Part shown: one piece after another, positions 51,588 through 58,697 of the stretch
Position numbering within the stretch: position 1 is the stretch's first letter
Layout of the letters: each line of letters begins with the position of its first letter
Source of the DNA: JBBRHH01 sp963788015
Lineage (GTDB): Bacteria > Planctomycetota > Phycisphaerae > Tepidisphaerales > Tepidisphaeraceae
Assembly: GCA_963788015.1 (NCBI GenBank)
Contig: CAWBEY010000012.1
Span: 186,001 to 250,000, forward strand
Direction of reading: 5' to 3'
DNA length: 64,000 nucleotides
Translations under genes and position numbers: made by a program
Notes under the pieces: model-generated
What the model was told of the DNA's origin: nothing
Seen by the model: only the letters and a program-made list of their open reading frames with translations
The model's database searches: none

Positions 51588-52434
51588 TCACATCAGGCCG
51601 CGCAGCACTTCCAGATTCACCTCATCCCAATCCCTCCCCTGCTCATTCTTGTCCTTGGGCGTTTCAAGAATCTTCGGGATCTTCGCGAATCGCTCGTCGC
51701 GGACGAACGGACGAAATCCATCAACGCCAATCGTGCCCCGGCCGATGTGCTCGTGGCGATCAACACGGCTGCCAAGCTCACGCTTGGAGTCGTTCAGGTG
51801 AAGCACCTTGACGTGTTTGATACCAACAATGCGATCCAGATCGCGCGCAAACTTCGCATATTTTCGCCCACGAAAGTCATAACCCGCGGCGAAAAGGTGC
51901 GCGGTATCCAGACAGACGCCAAGGCGTTTGGGCAGGCGCACCCGCTCCCGAATCTCGGCCAAATGTTCAAGGCGGTAACCCAAACAACTCCCCTGCCCGG
52001 CCGTGATTTCGAGGCAAGTAGTGACTTTGGCGGTAGGAACCCGATCGTGAACAACGTCCAGCGCTTCGGCCACCCGTTTCAGCCCAGCCTCTTCGCCCGA
52101 GCCGACATCGGCGCCCGGATGAGTGACAAGATAAGGGATGCCGAGAATAACACAGCGGCAGATTTCCTCGACAAAGAGGTCAATGCTCTTACGCCAAGAG
52201 CGCTTCGTCGGGCGAGGCGAGGTTGATGAGGTAACTGTCATGGCTGACAGTCTGCTTGAACCTGAGACGCTTGGCGTGGGACTGCCAGTCCGCGACACAG
52301 GTGGAATCGAGGGGAGAGCATTTCCACTGCTGCTGGTTTTTCGTGAAGACCTGCACGGTGGCCATGCCAAGTGATTCGGCGGTGAGCAGTGCATTGTGCA
52401 TTCCGCCGGAAATGGAGAGATGGGAGCCGAACAT
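51588..52434 (-). CDS. nfo: Endonuclease IV (deoxyribonuclease IV; one frameshift)
   Basis: About 282 residues, the normal length. Nfo cleaves DNA 5' to abasic sites in base excision repair, using a trinuclear zinc centre in a TIM barrel. 'MFGSHLSISGGMHNALL' is the start, with the first His; the other metal ligands are in 'YLVTHPGADVGSGEEAGL', 'TTCLEITAGQG', 'VCLDTAHLFAAGYD', 'KVLHLNDSKRELGSRVDRHE' and HIGRG. One break near 52195. It is the last leftward gene before the toxin-antitoxin remnants. Confidence 0.93.
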
Positions 52435-52463
52435 TCACTACTTCTCGCTTGTGGTGACAATAC

Positions 52464-52583
52464 CTACTTCAACAGGGCAGTGAAGCCGGCCTGCTCAAAA
52501 TGGTGATCGCCCGTCAGCGCTTCGGTGATGCCAGCCCTGAGCAACGCAATCAAATTGAACGTGTCGGCGAACAAGATTCTCAT
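52464..52583 (-). pseudogene. PIN-domain toxin remnant: N- and C-terminal ends joined, middle deleted
   Basis: 39 codons. It reads MRILFADTFNLIALLRAGIT followed by EALTGDHHFEQAGFTALLK. The first 15 residues are the start of a VapC-like PIN toxin (acidic residue in ILFADTF), and the last 22 are its characteristic end (TGDHHFEQAGF with the second acidic residue). The middle 90 or so residues, with two of the four catalytic acids, are missing, so it cannot be an active nuclease. Its ATG overlaps the antitoxin stop (ATGA at 52580-52583), the normal arrangement of such pairs. Confidence 0.72.
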
Positions 52584-52795
52584 TTCTTGGGTGTTCCGTG
52601 GATGTAATGGTCATGCTGCTCGGACATGTCCGCGGGAAGGTCGGGTACTGTGCCTGCGTGCCGAAGCAACTTCTCCGCCAATGTCAGCTTCTTCCCTCCA
52701 GCTTGCACAGCGACCTCGACGCGAGTCCCATCAGGCCATGAGGCCGGCTCATCCAGCACGATAGTCCCCTTTTTCAGCGTTCCATGAAGAGTCAT
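52580..52795 (-). CDS. Antitoxin-like protein (DUF104/AF2212-type)
   Basis: 71 residues from ATG 52795, which has a GCGAGG site upstream; an ATG at 52822 is also in frame. 'LHGTLKKGTIVLDEPASWPD' with GTRVEVAV is the small beta-strand fold of AF2212-like antitoxins ('x-G-x-I-K-x-G-x-V-V-L-x-x-P'). The C-terminal half LLRHAGTVPDLPADMSEQHD is a helical arm for toxin binding. It is intact but faces only a remnant toxin, so it may be an orphan or protect against a related toxin elsewhere. Confidence 0.75.
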   Translation of the reverse strand: MTLHGTLKKGTIVLDEPASWPDGTRVEVAVQAGGKKLTLAEKLLRHAGTVPDLPADMSEQHDHYIHGTPKK

Positions 52796-52934
52796 ATTAG
52801 CCTCGCCTCTTTTCTCAACCACCTTACCATGAAGAAATGATTTGAGCGATCCGTGGGATCATCGTCGGTGTGAAGTCAAAAAAATTCTTCCTAAGCGGAG
52901 TGCATCCGCCAGCCCCGCGAACCGGTGGGCACAA

Positions 52935-53033
52935 AGGTTTAAGCGTCCCGCGGACGTAGTGATCATGTTGTTCCGCCATCTCCACCGGTAGATCAGTCAG
53001 GCAACCGGCATGTTTCAGCTGTGGTGCAACGAT
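52935..53033 (-). pseudogene. Remnant of a second antitoxin (C-terminal arm only)
   Basis: 33 codons with no start or stop. They read 'QLKHAGCLTDLPVEMAEQHD' then HYVRGTLKP, matching the C-terminal arm of the antitoxin at 52580-52795 (RHAGTVPDLPADMSEQHDHY IHGTPKK) at about two thirds of positions. The missing N-terminal half would lie where the PQQ-protein gene now ends two bases away, so a deletion fused the two. Confidence 0.65.
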
Positions 53034-53034
53034 C

Positions 53035-54281
53035 CTACTTCCCTTTCCTCAAATCCACGCACACCAGCTTCTCCTTGCTCCGCGCATACAGCAGCCCATC
53101 CGCCAGCCTCCAAACGCCCGCACCTCCCCCTCCAGAATCTTCCCCTTCGCCATCACCTTAAATCCCTCCGGCGTCGCCGCCGCCAGCGTCAACTCTCCGT
53201 GCTCCCCCAGCACCACCAGTTGCTTCCCCGCCAAAATCACGCTCCCCGCCCCAAAGTGCTCCTCGCTCCACTTCACCTTCCCGCTTTTCATCTCCACGCA
53301 CCGCAAGCTCGGCCCCTCCTCCGTGCGCCCATGAAACCCATACAACATCCCATCCAGATAGACGCACGTCGCATAGTGATTCGACATCGCCTCATCCGAT
53401 GCCCAGATCTTCTCCGGCCCTTCCTCCTTGAACTTCAGCAGCGCCGCCCCCGTCTGATAGCTGGCTGAGATAAAGACCTGATCCTCCACCACCAGCGGCG
53501 TCGCCGCGTTCACCGACGCCCGGTTCCGCGCCCGCCACGGAAACTCAAAAAACACCTTCCCACTCTTCGGATCCAGCACCACCAGCCCCGCCCGCGTCAA
53601 CGACAGGATGTACCGCTTTCCCCCGATCGTCGCGGCCATCGGCGACGAATACCCCGCCTCATCATCCGTCGCCTGCCACAACACCTTGCCATCCTCTTTA
53701 CCAAACGCCACGATCCCCGCTCCCTTTCCCCCAATGTTCAGCACCACCGCCTCCCCCTCCACCAGCGGCGCGCAGGCGATCCCAAAATATCCCTTGTCCT
53801 GCGAAAACTTCTTTTGCGTATCCACCGCCCAGACATTCTTGCCGCCCCCAAGCTTCCAGCAATTCAACATTCCCTCCGCACCGAAAGTATAAACCCGCTC
53901 GCCCACCACGGCCGGCGCAGCCCGCGGCCCTTCATCGAATCCAAAATCATCCCGATAGTGCGTCGGATACTCACTCGCCCACTGCACCTTCCCCGTCGCA
54001 CTTTCCATGCATTCCACCACCTCGTTCCCCTTCACGCGATGGAACAAAATAAGCTTCCCCCCCGCCACCACCGGCCCCGCAAATCCCGCCCCCACCTCTC
54101 TCTGCCACAACACCGCCGGCCCCTCCTTCCACCACCCCTGCGCAATCTCCTCCCCCCGATAAACCCCATCCCGCCCCGCCCCCAGAAACTGCGGCCAATC
54201 CTCCCCCATCACCCCACGCACCGCCCACAAAAATACCAACCCCACCAGAATCCGCCGCCATCGGAATTGTTTCGTACTCAC
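53035..54281 (-). CDS. Secreted PQQ-like beta-propeller protein (one frameshift near the 3' end)
   Basis: About 415 residues. A signal peptide ('ILVGLVFLWAVRGVMG') precedes 'EDWPQFLGAGRDGVYRGEEI', the usual planctomycete opening of PQQ_2 propellers. Repeated blades have the pattern 'GERVYTFGAEGMLNCWKLGG' and 'SGKVFFEFPWRARNRA'. These eight-bladed propellers bind ligands or other proteins; no PQQ-binding or catalytic residues are identifiable. A break near 53115 hides the end; the restored tail is VWRLADGLLYARSKEKLVCV and DLRKGK. Confidence 0.85.
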
Positions 54282-54470
54282 AGCTTTACGATCATGCCCG
54301 CGTCAAAATAAACGTCAACACGTAGAAAATTCCCGCGCCCCCCTTTTCTTCCCGGCATTTCCATGTACTATTTTCCCCGAACCATCCGATCTGGATCAAC
54401 GGGCTAATGAACATATCGAGTAACGCCCGCACCGCGCTGACCGTGTCGACGTAGAAACAAGGAGGTTTCA
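54282..54470. promoter_or_regulatory. Divergent promoter region with strong Shine-Dalgarno
   Basis: 189 bases between the PQQ gene and the Fmt-like gene. The only clear signal is AAGGAGGT at 54459-54466, a full Shine-Dalgarno four bases before ATG 54471. A 15-codon open frame (54407-54454) ends shortly before it and could be a leader, but nothing else supports it. No -35/-10 pair is obvious. Confidence 0.45.
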
Positions 54471-54920
54471 ATGTCCGTGCAGCTAAGCGATCGCCCAGCA
54501 TCCGACAACTCTTCCGATACAGATTTTTCGATCAATCTCGCGCCCTTCATCGACTGGACCCAGCCGGCCACGGCCCTGGCCAATCTCATCACCTTCCTGG
54601 GCGCCGAACCCGCCGATCAAGCCAGCAATTCCCATCCCGCCGCCCGCGCCCGCATCAACGGCCAATGCCTCCATCTCCTTAATGCACGCGCCGGCGGCCT
54701 CAGTTCCGTCTACCCCCCCGGCACCATCATCCGCTGCGACCGCGAAGTCTGGATCCAAACCGGCACCGGCCATCTCGTCCTCGAAACAATCCTCGACTCC
54801 ACCGGCCAAACCCAGACCGCTCTCGACTTCTGCACCGCCCACGCCCTCACCGACGGCCACCGCTTCGACCTCATTCGCCCCTGGCACCAGCACCCGAGCT
54901 CCACCACTCTTGCGGCATAA
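54471..54920 (+). CDS. Free-standing methionyl-tRNA formyltransferase C-terminal domain
   Basis: 149 residues. The sequence has the pattern of the Fmt C-terminal OB-like domain: 'APFIDWTQPATALANLITFL' (Fmt 'IDWSxPA..IhNxIRxLxPW'), 'ARINGQCLHLLNARAGG' ('xGKRLKIxxA'), PPGTIIRCDREVWIQTGTGH and 'LVLETILDSTGQTQTALDFC' ('L.I.E.Q..GKK.M.a.dFL.G'). The catalytic N-terminal formyltransferase half is absent and the strong ribosome site shows this is a genuine start. It would bind tRNA or RNA but not formylate. It precedes the ribosome silencing factor by about 120 bases. Confidence 0.6.
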   Translation: MSVQLSDRPASDNSSDTDFSINLAPFIDWTQPATALANLITFLGAEPADQASNSHPAARARINGQCLHLLNARAGGLSSVYPPGTIIRCDREVWIQTGTGHLVLETILDSTGQTQTALDFCTAHALTDGHRFDLIRPWHQHPSSTTLAA

Positions 54921-55039
54921 TGACGGCCCTCGACAATTTCCTCCTCCCTTCCTGGCACCAAACAGCCTATAATTGGGCGGTTGTCTCGTTTAAAGGCCCT
55001 TGACCTTGGAGGTGGATCATCGCCACGGATACCGTTCAG

Positions 55040-55426
55040 TTGCAGGCCGCCGACCGCATCGCCGCCAGCCGTCAGTTTTCCATCGAAGCCGCCCGCGTCG
55101 CATCCCAGACCCACTGCCACAACATTGTTGTCCTCGACGTAAGCGGCCTGTCCCCCGTCACCGATTTCTTCGTTCTCGCCAGCGGCACCAGCGCCCGCCA
55201 GATGCGCAGCGTCGCCCGCGACATCGACGAACTTGGAAACGAGCGCGACTTCAAATCCCTCACACGCAGCGGCTACGAAGGCGAAAGCTGGATCCTTCTC
55301 GACTTCGTTGACCTGATCGTCCACGTCTTCAGCGACGAAGCCCGCCAGTACTACGATCTTGACAACCTCTGGGGCGACGCCAAACAGGTCCAGTGGCAAC
55401 TCGCCGATGAGCCCGCCGCCGTATGA
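55040..55426 (+). CDS. rsfS: Ribosome silencing factor RsfS/YbeB (Iojap)
   Basis: 128 residues. 'NIVVLDVSGLSPVTDFFVLA' with SGTSARQM, 'EGESWILLDFVDLIVHVFSD' and EARQYYDLDNLWGDA are unmistakable. RsfS binds ribosomal protein L14 and keeps subunits apart when nutrients are short. Start choice is difficult: the best in-frame start is TTG 55040, but a GGAGG site (55008-55012) lies too far upstream for it. It would suit a start at 55016-55019, where the codon read is ATC. A missed indel or a rare ATC start are both possible. The protein's conserved part is unaffected. Confidence 0.93.
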   Translation: MQAADRIAASRQFSIEAARVASQTHCHNIVVLDVSGLSPVTDFFVLASGTSARQMRSVARDIDELGNERDFKSLTRSGYEGESWILLDFVDLIVHVFSDEARQYYDLDNLWGDAKQVQWQLADEPAAV

Positions 55427-55468
55427 CGGTTAAACCTGGTGTCGTGTGACGTTAAGGGCGGGGCGGCA

Positions 55469-56029
55469 CTACTTGAGCGCGGCGATGGCCTTGTCGTTTG
55501 GGAACGCTTTTTTGGCGAGCTCGATAAAGGCTGGGCGGGCGTGGTCGAAGTTTTGGATCTTGTGCTCCACGTCCTTGTGCTTGCCATCGGTGGTGAACAG
55601 AAGAAGTTGGTTGCAGTCGAAGCAGAGGAGGATGTCGACGATTCCTTCGGGGCTGGTGATTCGCAGGCCGACGCCGGGGGTGGGATCGCAGGCCTTGGCA
55701 ATGTCGAAGTCGTAGGTTTTGTCGTCATACAGGAGGGTGAGCACTTTGGCTGCGAAGTCGTCGGGTTGCTCGGGGGCGATGTCGGAGATGGGGTAGCCAT
55801 CCATTTGTTCGGAAGCACGTTCGCTGGCATTGATTGGCGCGAGGCGGAAGGCCGTGACGGTTTTGGCGTTGTCCAGGATGGCGAGCATGCGCGGGCCCAG
55901 GAAATCCTGGACTTTCCTGGAGGGGCGGTGGGGTGCGGGTGGGTTCTCCCCTGCTATGGTGGCGATGGTGATGAGGGAGATTGCGAGCAGCAAAGGGAGG
56001 GCAATGGATATCGGGAATGTTTGGCGCAT
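55469..56029 (-). CDS. Secreted protein of unknown function
   Basis: Intact, 186 residues from ATG 56029, which has TTTGGAG nine bases upstream; an ATG at 56044 is less well placed. Signal peptide 'PISIALPLLLAISLITIATIAG'. The mature part contains 'MLAILDNAKTVTAFRLAP' and, near the end, 'GIVDILLCFDCNQLLLFTTD', a two-cysteine strand seen in small planctomycete secreted proteins that may bind a metal. Ends in AKKAFPNDKAIAALK. No family recognised. Confidence 0.65.
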   Translation of the reverse strand: MRQTFPISIALPLLLAISLITIATIAGENPPAPHRPSRKVQDFLGPRMLAILDNAKTVTAFRLAPINASERASEQMDGYPISDIAPEQPDDFAAKVLTLLYDDKTYDFDIAKACDPTPGVGLRITSPEGIVDILLCFDCNQLLLFTTDGKHKDVEHKIQNFDHARPAFIELAKKAFPNDKAIAALK

Positions 56030-56334
56030 GGGCGACATCTCCAAAGAGAACCTACGGGTGCCCGTGGGCGAATGGCTGGCGGTTGTGACGATTCAGAGGG
56101 TGAAAAGTTCCGGGATGCCAGAGACGAAGATGAGGGGGCCCAGGCTGTAGGAGGGCCTGCTGCTGGTTGAATCGAGCGCATGATTGTACGCGCCTTCGGA
56201 TCGATCGGCCAAACGCGTTGATCGACGGGACGGGTTAAGCCGGGCCATTTGGAGGCCGATCCTATGACGGCGGCGCAGGTTTTGACTGGCCGTAGTCCCC
56301 CGATTATCATCGTCGGTCACAAATTGCTTCCGAT

Positions 56335-56406
56335 GCCGAAGTAGCTCAACGGTAGAGCACCGCTTTCGTAAAGCGGGGGTTGTGAGTTCGATTCTCACCT
56401 TCGGCT
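56335..56406 (+). tRNA. tRNA-Thr (anticodon CGT)
   Basis: 72 nucleotides. Acceptor GCCGAAG pairs with CTTCGGC; the D arm has the TAGCTCAACGGTAGAGC pattern; the anticodon stem CCGCT/AGCGG encloses TTCGTAA, giving anticodon CGT (codon ACG); the T arm is GTGAG-TTCGATT-CTCAC. The discriminator is T. No CCA is encoded. Confidence 0.97.
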
Positions 56407-56421
56407 CATCACGCTGTCCAG

Positions 56422-56457
56422 ACCCGCGAAGTCATCAGACTCTGCGGGTTTTTTTTC
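56422..56457 (+). terminator. Terminator of the tRNA-Thr gene
   Basis: ACCCGC (56422-56427) pairs with GCGGGT (56444-56449), with AGTC/GACT inside, followed by eight T. It starts 16 bases after the tRNA. Confidence 0.85.
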
Positions 56458-56499
56458 GAGATACTACTTTCCCTAAAACAGCTCCTCTTCGATACTTTT

Positions 56500-56530
56500 C
56501 ACCACGGAGGCACGGAGGGCACGGAGGAGG
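56500..56530. repeat. Short imperfect tandem repeat, CACGGAGG units
   Basis: Three spaced copies of ACGGAGG (in CCACGGAGGCACGGAGGGCACGGAGG). The motif, reading like repeated Shine-Dalgarno cores, recurs as intergenic low-complexity sequence in many environmental bacterial genomes. No gene starts after it. Confidence 0.45.
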
Positions 56531-56720
56531 AGAGGAGTTTTTACCACGGCGGCGCTGAGACGTGCAGAGGCTTGGGAGAGGGTTGAGTTATGTTTAGATT
56601 TTGATAGGAATTTGGCGGATGGGCGGGACGTCTATGCCACGGTTGAAGGGGGTGGATGCGAGCTCGGAGGGCCCTCGCGCTTCCTTTCGCTCTCCCACGC
56701 TGTATGGAAGGCGGAGCACA

Positions 56721-57440
56721 TCATGGCGCACCGGTGCGGACGGCGGTGCCGGCTTGGACGAGGTTGGCGCTGCCGCCGATGGCGCCGGTGACTTGTCCAA
56801 TGTTATAGACAAGGGCGTGCAATGGGGTGTCGGGGACGTAGATGATGTCGCCTTCTTCCAAGAGGAAGTTCTGCTTCAGGTCGCCGCGCTCGAAGACCTG
56901 GGTGAAGTCGACGACGGCTGTTTCGGGGCTGGCGCGGTTGCCTCGGGCGGGGCGGCTGACGCGCACCTGTTCGGGCCAGCCGCCCTCGCTGAGGCCGGAC
57001 TGGGCCAGGGCGTGGACGACGGTGTCGCGGCCGGTGTAGGCGTGCGGGCCGGTGCTGTTGACGCCCTTTCCAAAGACGTAATAAAACTTGCTGTGGGCGG
57101 TGACGACCACCTTCACCTCGGGGTTGGAGTAATAACGGCTGACCAACTGCTTGAGGCGGTCGGCGATTTCGTCGGGGGTTTGGCCGGCCACGGTGACGGC
57201 CCCCAGGAGGTTAAAGGTGACGGTACCTTCCTGGCTGACGGTCTGCTTCTGGCCATTCAATTCCCCGATGCCGGGGGCGAGGATGGTGATCTCATCGGGC
57301 GGATCAACGACGTAACGCAGTGGTGCGATATCGTGGGCGGCAGCGGCGTGGAACAGGTGACCGGCGCCGGGAGTGCTGGAGCGCGGCGTGGTGCAGCCTG
57401 CGAGGGACAGAAGGCCGATAATGGCGAAGACGGTTTTCAT
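56721..57440 (-). CDS. Polysaccharide export protein, Wza-like lipoprotein
   Basis: Intact, 239 residues. 'MKTVFAIIGLLSLAGCTT' has a lipobox (Cys16). The Poly_export domain starts 'LRYVVDPPDEITILAPGIGE', followed by 'VSQEGTVTFNLLGAVTVAG' and 'LVSRYYSNPEVKVVV'; the SLBB domain is 'YVFGKGVNSTGPHAYTGRDT', and the end reads 'LEEGDIIYVPDTPLHAL'. Wza-type octamers form the outer-membrane pore for capsule or exopolysaccharide. It is divergent from the peptide operon with a 290-base spacer, and not adjacent to the 18-27 kb glycan cluster, so its partner system is uncertain. Confidence 0.9.
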   Translation of the reverse strand: MKTVFAIIGLLSLAGCTTPRSSTPGAGHLFHAAAAHDIAPLRYVVDPPDEITILAPGIGELNGQKQTVSQEGTVTFNLLGAVTVAGQTPDEIADRLKQLVSRYYSNPEVKVVVTAHSKFYYVFGKGVNSTGPHAYTGRDTVVHALAQSGLSEGGWPEQVRVSRPARGNRASPETAVVDFTQVFERGDLKQNFLLEEGDIIYVPDTPLHALVYNIGQVTGAIGGSANLVQAGTAVRTGAP

Positions 57441-57474
57441 GGAATACTCCGTTGAGTCGAAAGGCGATGGATGC

Positions 57475-57500
57475 TTGGCATCCTAAAGAAGTATTATAAT
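57475..57500 (+). promoter_or_regulatory. Candidate sigma-70-type promoter of the peptide operon
   Basis: TTGGCA (57475-57480) and a perfect TATAAT (57495-57500), but the spacer is only 14 bases. The region 57441-57730 between the divergent Wza-like and PqqD-like genes is otherwise empty and AT-richer than its surroundings. The +1 would lie about 220 bases before the PqqD gene, leaving a long 5' leader. Confidence 0.35.
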
Positions 57501-57730
57501 GCTCATATCTACAGTGCGGATAGAACATACATCGTCGAGCTCTACAATGCAAAGCCAAATAATTTAAAAACGATCGTGCGGGCTTGGCGGGATGGGTAAG
57601 GGGTTTCTTTTTGCGGTGTTTGTTTGAAGGGCAATGGTTGCTTGACAAGGGGCGATTTGCAGCCCCATATTCAAGCGTTCTGTCCGTGGGTGAGTCGATC
57701 GGCGTGGTCTCCAAAGGGAAAGTGTTTTTC

Positions 57731-58036
57731 ATGGCTGACGCAGAGCTTTTATCACTGGCTTCGACGGTATGCGCTGTGAAGCAGCAGGTGTCGCGGGATT
57801 TGGCCGGGGAGGCGGTGATTCTTCACACGACGTCCGGGGTGTATTACGGACTGGACGCGGTGGGGGCGCGGGTCTGGGCGCTGGTGCAGGAACCGGTGAG
57901 CGTTCAGAAACTGCGAGACACGATATTGGCTGAATATGACGTGACGCCGGAGCAGTGCGAGACGGATTTATTCACGCTGTTGCGGCGGCTGGAAGGCGAG
58001 AAGTTGATTGAGGTCATTCATGCGGTCACTGCATAA
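57731..58036 (+). CDS. PqqD-family protein (RRE), lasso B1-like
   Basis: 101 residues. A small winged-helix PqqD fold: 'AVILHTTSGVYYGLDAVGAR' then VWALVQEPVSVQKLRDTILA and 'EQCETDLFTLLRRLEGEKLI'. PqqD proteins are the RiPP recognition elements that bind leader peptides; in lasso systems the same fold is the B1 protein that presents the leader to the B2 protease. Here the B2-like gene overlaps it by 17 bases and the leader-bearing peptides follow. ATG 57731 is chosen because the fold begins there. An HPr-rel-A type PqqD protein is an alternative reading of the family. Confidence 0.85.
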   Translation: MADAELLSLASTVCAVKQQVSRDLAGEAVILHTTSGVYYGLDAVGARVWALVQEPVSVQKLRDTILAEYDVTPEQCETDLFTLLRRLEGEKLIEVIHAVTA

Positions 58037-58447
58037 GTGGGATCAACTTGAGCCGGCGAAACGCGCGCTGCTCGTCAAGGCGCTGGGGCTGGTGATCGTC
58101 ATCCGGCTTGGGCTGTGGGTCGTGCCGTTTCGGGTGTTGAAGAGGATGGTGGCGCGTTTGAGCCATGCTTCGATCAAGGCGTGGAATGCGAAATGTCGCC
58201 CGAGGAAATTGCCTGGGCGGTGGGCGTGGCGGCGCGGCGCGTGCCGGGGGCGAGTTGTCTGACGCAGGCGCTGGCGCTGCAACTACTTTGCAGGCGGCGC
58301 GGGTATCCAACGCAATTGCAAATTGGCGTGGAGCGCAAGGGGAGCAGGTTTCGGGCCCATGCGTGGGTTGAGCGTGATGGAAAAGTGATTATCGGCAACC
58401 TGGCCGACCTCGGCAGTTTTCTGCCGTTGCCGTCGGTGGGGTTGTAG
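58020..58447 (+). CDS. Lasso peptide biosynthesis B2-like transglutaminase-fold protease (one frameshift)
   Basis: About 142 residues. N-terminal helical part 'RALLVKALGLVIVIRLGLWV' is membrane-like, as in standalone B2 proteins; the catalytic part gives Cys in PGASCLTQALALQLLCRRRG, His in RAHAWVER and Asp in RDGKVIIG, the C-H-D triad of the B2 family that removes the leader. The frame breaks near 58185-58195. Downstream, a hairpin and the two precursor genes. In Planctomycetota this family is otherwise rare, so the context is important. Confidence 0.85.
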
Positions 58448-58453
58448 AAAATA

Positions 58454-58491
58454 CGGCTCGGTGTCGAGCCGGGATAGGTTTTATTTTTCGT
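58454..58491 (+). promoter_or_regulatory. Hairpin with T-rich tail between B2 and precursor genes
   Basis: CGGCTCG (58454-58460), GTGT loop, CGAGCCG (58465-58471), then GGATAGGTTTTATTTTT. It may be an attenuator or a processing/stability hairpin that lets the small precursor mRNA accumulate above the enzyme genes. The seven-base stem is GC-rich and perfect. Confidence 0.55.
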
Positions 58492-58516
58492 CGGCCAAGT
58501 GCCGAGAAAGGTTCAT

Positions 58517-58672
58517 GTGAAGCAGGAACAGCAGACAGTAGTGCAGCAGCCTGAGAAGGCCGCGCAGGCGAAGCAGGCGTACGCGACGCCGGAGTTGATT
58601 CGGCACGGCGACGTGCAGGAACTGACGCAGCAGGTGCCGTTGCCCGGCAACTCTAACCAGCTTCGTTTTTGA
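58517..58672 (+). CDS. Short precursor peptide with lasso-type leader motif
   Basis: 51 residues, from GTG 58517 with AAAGG five bases upstream, ending at TGA 58670-58672. The leader has Y22, P25, L27, G31 and T37 in AYATPELIRHGDVQELT, an exact YxxPxLxxxGxxxxxT match to the leader motif recognised by B1 proteins. The predicted core after Thr37-Gln38 reads QVPLPGNSNQLRF. It has no Asp or Glu, so a lasso macrolactam cannot form. Its leader and core line up with residues 18-49 of the next protein. The N-terminal 20 residues are Gln-rich. Confidence 0.75.
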   Translation: MKQEQQTVVQQPEKAAQAKQAYATPELIRHGDVQELTQQVPLPGNSNQLRF

Positions 58673-58697
58673 TCGGATAACCAGAAGAAGGGAGAAC

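Noticed and set aside
54407..54454. 15-codon leader peptide ahead of the Fmt-like gene
   Set aside because: No ribosome site of its own and no codon bias towards one amino acid that would suggest attenuation.
56500..56530. CACGGAGG repeats as a CRISPR or riboswitch-like array
   Set aside because: Units are seven or eight bases, imperfect, without spacers of constant length, and no cas gene is present.
56594..56812. 72-codon open frame on the minus strand overlapping the 3' end of the Wza-like gene
   Set aside because: It is in a different frame from the intact Wza-like protein, shows no ribosome site, and its composition (Pro/Ser/Ala) is that of an antisense shadow.
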